In this document: positions 13,921 to 17,903 of the stretch, piece after piece
Position numbering within the stretch: position 1 is the first letter of the stretch
Layout: the number at the start of each line of letters is the position of its first letter
Assembly: GCA_019348445.1 (NCBI GenBank)
Contig: JAHWJK010000017.1
Location: 1 to 17,903, forward strand
Direction: 5' to 3'
DNA: 17,903 bases
Origin: Actinomycetota bacterium
GTDB lineage: Bacteria; Actinomycetota; CADDZG01; WHSQ01
Position numbers and translations under genes: made by a program
The notes under the pieces: generated by a model
What the model was told of the DNA's origin: nothing
The model's input: only the letters and a program-made list of their open reading frames with translations
Databases searched by the model: none

Positions 13921-15219
13921 CTAACGGTTCTTCTTCACGAATCCCGTCGCCGCGTCATCGCGCGTGAGGGCGGCGGGGCCGAACACCTCTTCAGTCGACA
14001 CTTCGTCGAGCAGATCGCTCATGATCTTGCGCGCTGCGACAAGCGTGCCCTCGATCGCTTCCTTAGCTTTGTCGTTATCGCCGAGATCGAATGCGTATTT
14101 CGCGACCGCCAGACCTTGGACGACGTTGTCGTTGATCTGTAAAGCCTGCTGCTTGCGGATCTGCGCCTCGGCGAGCTCGCGACGCATCTCCGTGGCGCGC
14201 ACTCGTTCGAGTGCAAAATTCGTCAAGACGCCCAGCGCACCGAGTAGCTCGACTTCGTCTCGTCCGAAAAACGACGTGTACGGAGCGGTCTTCACGACTA
14301 AGGAGCCAAACGCAAAATCGAGTTTCGTGAGACATTCGCGGGTGAACGCGGCGTCATCCAAGTTAGGTACGTCGGCCCACTCGATCGTGTCGGCGCCGTA
14401 CGAGCCGATCACGCGTCCGTCCGGACCCAGCATCGCGACGCCCTGCGCGCCAACGACGGTCGCGGCATGCGGTAGCAGCCCCTCGACAACTGCCTCGTCG
14501 GTAACCGACCCCATCAGGTCGATGACTGCTCGACGCATATTCTCTTCGGACTCGCGACGCCACAGCGCCCGTAGAAACGTCGGCGGCGCAAACGCGAGAT
14601 AGAACATCCCCGCGCTCAGTAAGGCGCAGCTGAAAGCAGCGATGTCTGCAGCGGCATCGTCGCCAGAGACCGACAACGCGATGATCAGTGCAACTGTCAA
14701 TATCGACGCAGCGATCGACAGCAGCCTCATGCGTTTACGCGTGACTGCGGGCTGGCCCGAACCTCCTCGCCAGAACCGGATCGCGACAAGAACCGAACAG
14801 AGCGCCCACTGAAACAGGAGCGACAGAAGGAACAGCCGGTAGGTGAATGGCTCCGGCTCGTTGTCCGCGGGGAAGCCTGGCGCGAAGACTGCCCACAGGA
14901 AGACCACGCCCGTTGCCCCTCCCGCTACCCAATCCGCAATGGACGCTCCCGGCGCGAAAGACGCGGCAACGCGGTACAGGAAATACGGGAATAAAACGAT
15001 GATTGCTATGACGAACGTGTCGAGAAATTCCCAGAGCGGTGATCCCTCCTCGGGGAGCCGGCTCAGGACCAATGCAAGAGCCAAGTCGGAGAACGCGAGA
15101 GATGTCCAGAAAGCCGGCTTGTCGCGGCGCCTCAACCACAGACGAAAACTGATGAGCCCAAGCAGTGCGAAGGCGATCAGCGTCGCCCAGCGAAGAAACG
15201 CGGCGAACCCTTCCATCAT
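13921..15219 (-). CDS. Seven-TM GAF sensor with degenerate histidine-kinase dimerisation domain
   Basis: This 432-residue protein has about seven hydrophobic helices in residues 8-212, a GAF-like domain at about 228-340 (MLGPDGRVIGSYGAD, then FGSLVVKTAPYTSFFGRDEVELLGAL), and a helical hairpin at about 342-405. The hairpin resembles the HisKA_3 dimerisation domain, but the H-box L-H-D-x3-Q-x-L reads INDNVVQGL, so the phospho-accepting His is Asn363. No HATPase domain follows; the chain ends about 30 residues later. It should sense a signal at the membrane or in the GAF domain but cannot autophosphorylate by the usual route. A receiver-only regulator is encoded divergently 99 bases away and is its likely partner. 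A second ATG at 15216 lies six bases after GACTAT and may be the true start. Confidence 0.8.
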   Translation of the reverse strand: MMEGFAAFLRWATLIAFALLGLISFRLWLRRRDKPAFWTSLAFSDLALALVLSRLPEEGSPLWEFLDTFVIAIIVLFPYFLYRVAASFAPGASIADWVAGGATGVVFLWAVFAPGFPADNEPEPFTYRLFLLSLLFQWALCSVLVAIRFWRGGSGQPAVTRKRMRLLSIAASILTVALIIALSVSGDDAAADIAAFSCALLSAGMFYLAFAPPTFLRALWRRESEENMRRAVIDLMGSVTDEAVVEGLLPHAATVVGAQGVAMLGPDGRVIGSYGADTIEWADVPNLDDAAFTRECLTKLDFAFGSLVVKTAPYTSFFGRDEVELLGALGVLTNFALERVRATEMRRELAEAQIRKQQALQINDNVVQGLAVAKYAFDLGDNDKAKEAIEGTLVAARKIMSDLLDEVSTEEVFGPAALTRDDAATGFVKKNR

Positions 15220-15222
15220 CTA

Positions 15223-15228
15223 ATAGTC
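15223..15228 (-). promoter_or_regulatory. Putative extended -10 (TGC-GACTAT) for the sensor gene
   Basis: On the minus strand GACTAT is preceded by TGC (extended -10 type) and ends six bases before the ATG at 15216. No Shine-Dalgarno is present before either ATG. This favours a leaderless message starting at 15216. Confidence 0.35.
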
Positions 15229-15232
15229 GCAC

Positions 15233-15261
15233 TTGACGCACTCGTGTGTCGCCTCTACGCA
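15233..15261 (+). promoter_or_regulatory. Possible promoter for the response regulator
   Basis: TTGACG (15233-15238) is a good -35 match. A 17-base spacer leads to TACGCA (15256-15261), a poor -10 that lies in the left arm of the palindrome at 15251-15276. If real, a protein bound to the palindrome would block it. Confidence 0.3.
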
Positions 15262-15276
15262 CGATTGCGTAGAGGC
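15251..15276. promoter_or_regulatory. Perfect inverted repeat between divergent sensor and regulator genes
   Basis: GCCTCTACGCA (15251-15261) and TGCGTAGAGGC (15266-15276) are exact reverse complements separated by CGAT. This gives an 11-bp dyad in the gap between the sensor start (15219) and the response regulator start (15319 or 15304). It could be an operator for a dimeric regulator or an RNA hairpin in the regulator leader. No T-run follows, so it is not a terminator. The regulator next door has no DNA-binding domain, so the binding protein would be encoded elsewhere. Confidence 0.6.
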
Positions 15277-15318
15277 TGTGTATTGCGGTTGGTGGACTCA
15301 CGGATGATGCTGCGTGAC

Positions 15319-15720
15319 ATGGCGATAAGGGTGCTGCTCGTGGACGACGTCCCCGATCTGCGCACCCTTTTTCGGAAGGCGCTGTCCCATGACGACCGCG
15401 TCTTGGTCGTCGGTGAAGCCGCCGACGGCATCGAAGCGATCGAGAAAGCTCTCGAGTTACGGCCGGACGTGATCCTGCTCGACCTCGCTATGCCTCGACT
15501 CGACGGGATGCGGGCGATCCCGCGGCTCCACGAGGCTGCCCCCGGGACCCGCATCCTGGTTTTCTCTGGTTTCTCGAGCACCAAGCTGGCGCGGCGAGCG
15601 ATCGAATCCTGCGCCACCGGCTTCATCGAGAAGGGCCTTCCGCCCCACGAGCTGGGCGACGTCATCGAGAAAGTCATGCTGAGTCCCGCTAAATCCGGCT
15701 GCGACGCACAACCTGCGTAG
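15319..15720 (+). CDS. Receiver-only response regulator
   Basis: This 133-residue protein is a single REC domain. From the ATG at 15319 it begins MAIRVLLVDDVPDLR, with acidic residues Asp9-Asp10, phospho-acceptor Asp55 in VILLDLAMPRLDG, the conserved Ser in ILVFSGFSS and Lys in GFIEKGLPP. No output domain follows, only about 13 tail residues. It therefore acts by protein contact or as a phosphate relay, not by binding DNA. The upstream in-frame ATG at 15304 is an alternative start (GGTGG lies eight bases before it) and would add five residues; 15319 gives the usual REC N-terminus. It is divergent from the histidine-less sensor, which suggests a paired but non-classical signalling unit. Confidence 0.85.
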   Translation: MAIRVLLVDDVPDLRTLFRKALSHDDRVLVVGEAADGIEAIEKALELRPDVILLDLAMPRLDGMRAIPRLHEAAPGTRILVFSGFSSTKLARRAIESCATGFIEKGLPPHELGDVIEKVMLSPAKSGCDAQPA

Positions 15721-15727
15721 GTAGTAA

Positions 15728-15749
15728 CCGGCCCGAAATCCGGCTTTTT
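15728..15749 (+). terminator. Weak candidate terminator after the response regulator
   Basis: CCGG (15728-15731) can pair with CCGG (15740-15743) across an eight-base loop, followed by C and TTTTT (15745-15749). The stem is only four pairs, so this is a weak call. A second hairpin, TGCTCC-AACA-GGAGCA (15751-15766), follows at once and may add to it or belong to the next transcript. Confidence 0.3.
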
Positions 15750-15773
15750 CTGCTCCAACAGGAGCAACCTTTA

Positions 15774-15822
15774 CCCCTGAGCAGCGTCTGACTAAGACGC
15801 AGACCTCAGTGGAGGGCCGGGG
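15774..15822 (+). promoter_or_regulatory. Structured leader before the 36-codon ORF
   Basis: Nested pairings can form: CCCC (15774-15777) with GGGG (15819-15822), TGAG (15778-15781) with CTCA (15805-15808), and GCGTCT (15784-15789) with AGACGC (15795-15800) around the loop GACTA. The Shine-Dalgarno GGAGGG (15811-15816) sits inside. CCTC (15804-15807) could instead pair with GAGG (15812-15815) and hide it. The two states are mutually exclusive, which is the layout of a translational switch, though individual stems are short. I do not recognise a known riboswitch class. Confidence 0.35.
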
Positions 15823-15823
15823 A

Positions 15824-15934
15824 ATGGACAGAAGTCGGATGCGCGACGCTCTGCGCGGCGCAAGCGAATGGACCGCTGAGAGAGTTTGGGCGCTCGGATA
15901 CTTCATCAAGCTGACACTCGCGTCGCGCTACTAG
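15824..15934 (+). CDS. Putative 36-residue small protein
   Basis: A short ORF starts at ATG 15824, seven bases after the strong Shine-Dalgarno GGAGGG (15811-15816), and ends at TAG 15932-15934. The product begins MDRSRMRDALRGASEW and ends GYFIKLTLASRY. It has a basic N-terminus and a C-terminal half rich in aromatic and aliphatic residues that could form an amphipathic, membrane-touching helix. I do not recognise it. It is the only supported gene in the 380 bases between the response regulator and the dynamin-like gene. The Shine-Dalgarno is as good as any in the window, which is the main support; conservation is untested. Confidence 0.45.
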   Translation: MDRSRMRDALRGASEWTAERVWALGYFIKLTLASRY

Positions 15935-16032
15935 CGAGCGCGTTCAGAACTAAAGAAGCACTCCGACCGCGGCGCGGCAGCTACGCGGCTCGCGTTGCGA
16001 CATGCCCGCGATGGCGCCTACGCCGAGCCCGC

Positions 16033-16053
16033 AAGCGCTGACGACAGGCGCTT
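16033..16053 (+). repeat. Small inverted repeat upstream of the dynamin-like gene
   Basis: AAGCGC (16033-16038) and GCGCTT (16048-16053) form a perfect six-pair stem with a nine-base loop. No T-run follows, so it is not a clear terminator. The remaining bases from 15935 to 16088 show nothing else I can support. Confidence 0.3.
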
Positions 16054-16088
16054 GAAAGCGCGACGCGAAGGCAGCGCACACGATTGGG

Positions 16089-16094
16089 TATGAA
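16089..16094 (+). promoter_or_regulatory. Putative -10 hexamer TATGAA for the dynamin-like gene
   Basis: TATGAA ends exactly six bases before the ATG at 16101. No Shine-Dalgarno precedes that ATG. This favours a leaderless message and selects 16101 over the GTG at 16098. Confidence 0.35.
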
Positions 16095-16100
16095 CCCGTG

Positions 16101-17798
16101 ATGGCCGCGATTTCCTCCGCCTCCGTAGTCGATGCCGTCGAGATGCTGCGCGTTCGGCTGCACGACGCCCGTCTCGCTCTCGAGATACCGGGGGCCGACG
16201 AATCGCGGAGGCAACGCGACGAGTTGATCGGACAGATCGACGACTACGTGCTGCCGCGACTGGAACAGCTCGGCGCCCCACTCGTGGTCGTGATCGGCGG
16301 ATCTACGGGAGCAGGGAAATCGACCCTCCTGAACAGTCTCATCGGCGACGAGGTATCGCCCTCGGGCGTTCTCCGCCCCACTACGACTACGCCGGTGCTC
16401 GTCTGTAATCCCGCGGACCGCTCATGGTTCGCCGACGACCGGATACTCGGCGGTCTCCCGCGGCTGACCGGCACGGTCAAGCAGGGCGCCCACGGGTTGT
16501 TCCTCGTCCTCGACGACGACATCCCACCAGGACTAGCACTACTCGATGCACCCGACATCGACTCGGTGGTCGAACGCAACCGGGAGCTGGCGACTCAGTT
16601 GTTGGCTGCAGGCGACCTGTGGTTATTCGTGACGACCGCGGCGCGTTACGGCGATGCGGTGCCGTGGGATTACCTGCGGAAAGCGCGCGAGCGAAGCACC
16701 GCCGTGGCTCTCGTGCTGAATCGCGTTCCGCCGGAGGCGGCCACGGACGTCCCCGCTCATCTCGACGAGCTCCTGCGCACGAACCGGCTCGATGCGCGCG
16801 TTCTGGTCATCGCCGAAACTCACTTGAGAGACGGCCGGATACCAGACGAAGACCTGGCCCCCGTTCGGAGGTGGCTGCAGGAACTTGCCGACCCTGGAGC
16901 GCGGGCCGCGGTCGTTCGCCAGACCCTCGATGGTGCTCTCGGGAGCCTGCCATCCCGGGTCGAGCGCGTCGCGGCTCACGTCGACGCGCAGCGCACCGCC
17001 GGCGAAGGATTAGCCGAGGCGGCCGACGCGGCTTACGCAGCGGCTCTTGAAGAGATCGAACGAGGACTGGCAGAGGGTCCGCTGCTGCGCGGTGAGGTGT
17101 TAGCCCGGTGGCACGAATTCATCGGCACGGGAGACCTGATGCGCAGCGTCCAGGGTGCGATCGGCCGCGCGCGGGACCGGTTGAAAGATACGTTGCTGGG
17201 TCGCCCGCCGGTCGATGTCGAGGTCCGCGCCGCTATCGAACAAAGCATAGAGACCCTCGTTATCGCCTCGTGCGAGAAAGCCGAAGAGCGGGCTCGCGAC
17301 GCGTGGCGGTCCGACCCCGCCGGCCGCGCATTACTTGACGCAGGACTCGTTCGCGAAAGAGCTACCGCCGAATTGAACGAGTCGATCGACCATGAGGTCC
17401 GGGCATGGCAGCGCGGGGTATTCGAGCTCGTTGCAGCCGTAGGCGCATCGAAGCGCCTCGCAGGGCGCGTTGTCTCGATCGGTGTGAACGCCGTGGGGGC
17501 CGCGCTGATGATCGTCGTGTTCGCGCAGACCGGCGGACTGACGGGCGGAGAAGTCGTCGTCGCCGGCGGCAGTGCCGCGCTGAGCCAGCGACTCCTGGAA
17601 GCGCTGTTCGGCGACCAAGCGGTGCGCGATCTGACTACGAAGGCGCGCACCGATCTGCTCGCTCGCCTGCAGGGGATCATCGAGTCGCAGTCGGCGCGCT
17701 TCCACCTCCCCGCTCGGGATGCGATCGATGACCCTGCGTTGGCCGACGACCTCCGCGCTGCAGTGAGCGCGGTCGAAAAAGCGCGGGAAGAAGGGTGA
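16101..17798 (+). CDS. Dynamin-like GTPase
   Basis: This 565-residue protein has an N-terminal helix, then a GTPase domain with P-loop GGSTGAGKST (66-75), a switch segment RPTTTTPV (92-99), G3 motif DAPD (149-152) in place of DxxG, and a G4-like LNRVPP. A long helical stalk rich in Ala, Glu and Arg follows (about 260-450). A hydrophobic, Gly-rich segment at about 455-500 (VVSIGVNAVGAALMIVVFAQ) looks like a membrane-insertion hairpin. This layout fits bacterial dynamin-like proteins, which assemble on membranes and use GTP to remodel or protect them. The first 45 bases of the next gene encode a similar lead-in, so the two may form a heteromeric pair, as in other actinomycetes. The stop overlaps the next start (GTGA). 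Confidence 0.82.
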   Translation: MAAISSASVVDAVEMLRVRLHDARLALEIPGADESRRQRDELIGQIDDYVLPRLEQLGAPLVVVIGGSTGAGKSTLLNSLIGDEVSPSGVLRPTTTTPVLVCNPADRSWFADDRILGGLPRLTGTVKQGAHGLFLVLDDDIPPGLALLDAPDIDSVVERNRELATQLLAAGDLWLFVTTAARYGDAVPWDYLRKARERSTAVALVLNRVPPEAATDVPAHLDELLRTNRLDARVLVIAETHLRDGRIPDEDLAPVRRWLQELADPGARAAVVRQTLDGALGSLPSRVERVAAHVDAQRTAGEGLAEAADAAYAAALEEIERGLAEGPLLRGEVLARWHEFIGTGDLMRSVQGAIGRARDRLKDTLLGRPPVDVEVRAAIEQSIETLVIASCEKAEERARDAWRSDPAGRALLDAGLVRERATAELNESIDHEVRAWQRGVFELVAAVGASKRLAGRVVSIGVNAVGAALMIVVFAQTGGLTGGEVVVAGGSAALSQRLLEALFGDQAVRDLTTKARTDLLARLQGIIESQSARFHLPARDAIDDPALADDLRAAVSAVEKAREEG

Positions 17799-17903
17799 AA
17801 ACCGCAGCCCGGCGCGACCCGGCCGAACTGGATCGCAAACTCGCCGCTTTGCGCGTCGCGGCGGACAACGCCGAGGGACGCCTCGACGACTCCGACGTCC
17901 GCT
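17795..17903 (+). CDS. Start of a second gene, probably a partner GTPase (partial)
   Basis: The frame opens with GTG at 17795, overlapping the TGA of the dynamin-like gene (GTGA), and runs to the window end, giving 36 residues. It begins MKTAARRDPAELDRKLAALR and continues through AEGRLDDSDVR. The pattern LxALRxAxxxAEGRLD precedes the P-loop in actinomycete dynamin-like/50S-binding-like GTPases that are encoded in tandem with a first GTPase. No GTPase motif is inside the window, so the call rests on this short start and on the context. Confidence 0.5.
   Translation, partial: MKTAARRDPAELDRKLAALRVAADNAEGRLDDSDVR

Noticed and set aside
13890..13960. A SigR-type promoter (GGGAAT and GTT boxes) upstream of the hydrolase operon
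   Set aside because: Only GGGATT and CGTT can be found, about 14 bases apart, too short for the known spacing and with a mismatch.
15251..15276. The palindrome as an intrinsic terminator
   Set aside because: There is no T-run on either side, and both neighbouring genes point away from it.
15691..15745. A ten-base direct repeat AAATCCGGCT (15691 and 15736)
   Set aside because: Only two copies, one inside the regulator gene. It may be chance and no attachment site or element is associated.
1..17903. tRNA, rRNA, CRISPR arrays, insertion sequences or prophage genes
   Set aside because: No cloverleaf, spaced repeats, transposase motif or terminal inverted repeats were seen by eye. Genes are dense and of ordinary chromosomal type.

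Overview
The window is GC-rich, with 4- and 8-base gene overlaps and many GTG/TTG starts. It looks like a chromosome segment of an actinomycete (Actinomycetota), probably from a poorly characterised lineage. The evidence is a SigR-type ECF sigma factor with an RsrA-type zinc anti-sigma factor, a BldC-like mini-MerR regulator, a stand-alone biotin carrier with an actinobacterial-type acyl-CoA carboxylase beta subunit, a GT87 membrane glycosyltransferase, an AbiEi/DUF559 protein and a pair of P-loop GTPases. I see no rRNA, tRNA, insertion sequence, CRISPR array or phage gene. Placement below phylum cannot be decided from the sequence.

Layout. (1) 1-1102, plus strand: the tail of a DUF2203 protein, then an AbiEi-like/DUF559 gene with a small terminator. 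(2) 1121-6459, minus strand: a tightly packed six-gene operon read right to left: carboxyltransferase, K+ channel with RCK domain, epoxide-hydrolase-like protein, BKACE (beta-keto acid cleavage enzyme), biotin carrier, enoyl-CoA hydratase-like protein. It looks like a CoA-dependent catabolic pathway of unknown substrate. (3) 6560-7792, plus strand: a divergent GT87 glycosyltransferase whose 3' end overlaps a convergent crotonase gene. (4) 7755-9411, minus strand: crotonase, winged-helix/coiled-coil protein and BldC-like protein. (5) 9508-13889, minus strand: alpha/beta hydrolase, membrane-anchored MurF-like ligase, divergent Ddl, SigR and RsrA. This is a candidate envelope/thiol-stress module. 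(6) 13921-15720: a seven-TM GAF sensor whose H-box histidine is Asn, divergent from a receiver-only response regulator. A perfect 11-bp-stem palindrome lies between them. (7) 15721-16100: a 380-base stretch with hairpins and a likely 36-codon small ORF with a strong Shine-Dalgarno. (8) 16101-17903, plus strand: a dynamin-like GTPase followed by the start of a second, overlapping gene, probably its GTPase partner.

The main leads are: the hydrolase/Mur ligase/Ddl cassette, in which the Mur ligase lacks the UDP-MurNAc-binding domain and the Ddl has an altered acceptor pocket; the histidine-less sensor with its receiver and palindrome; the structured leader and small ORF; and the BKACE/carboxylase operon. 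Several genes without a Shine-Dalgarno have a -10-like hexamer exactly six bases before the ATG, which suggests leaderless transcription and helps choose starts.
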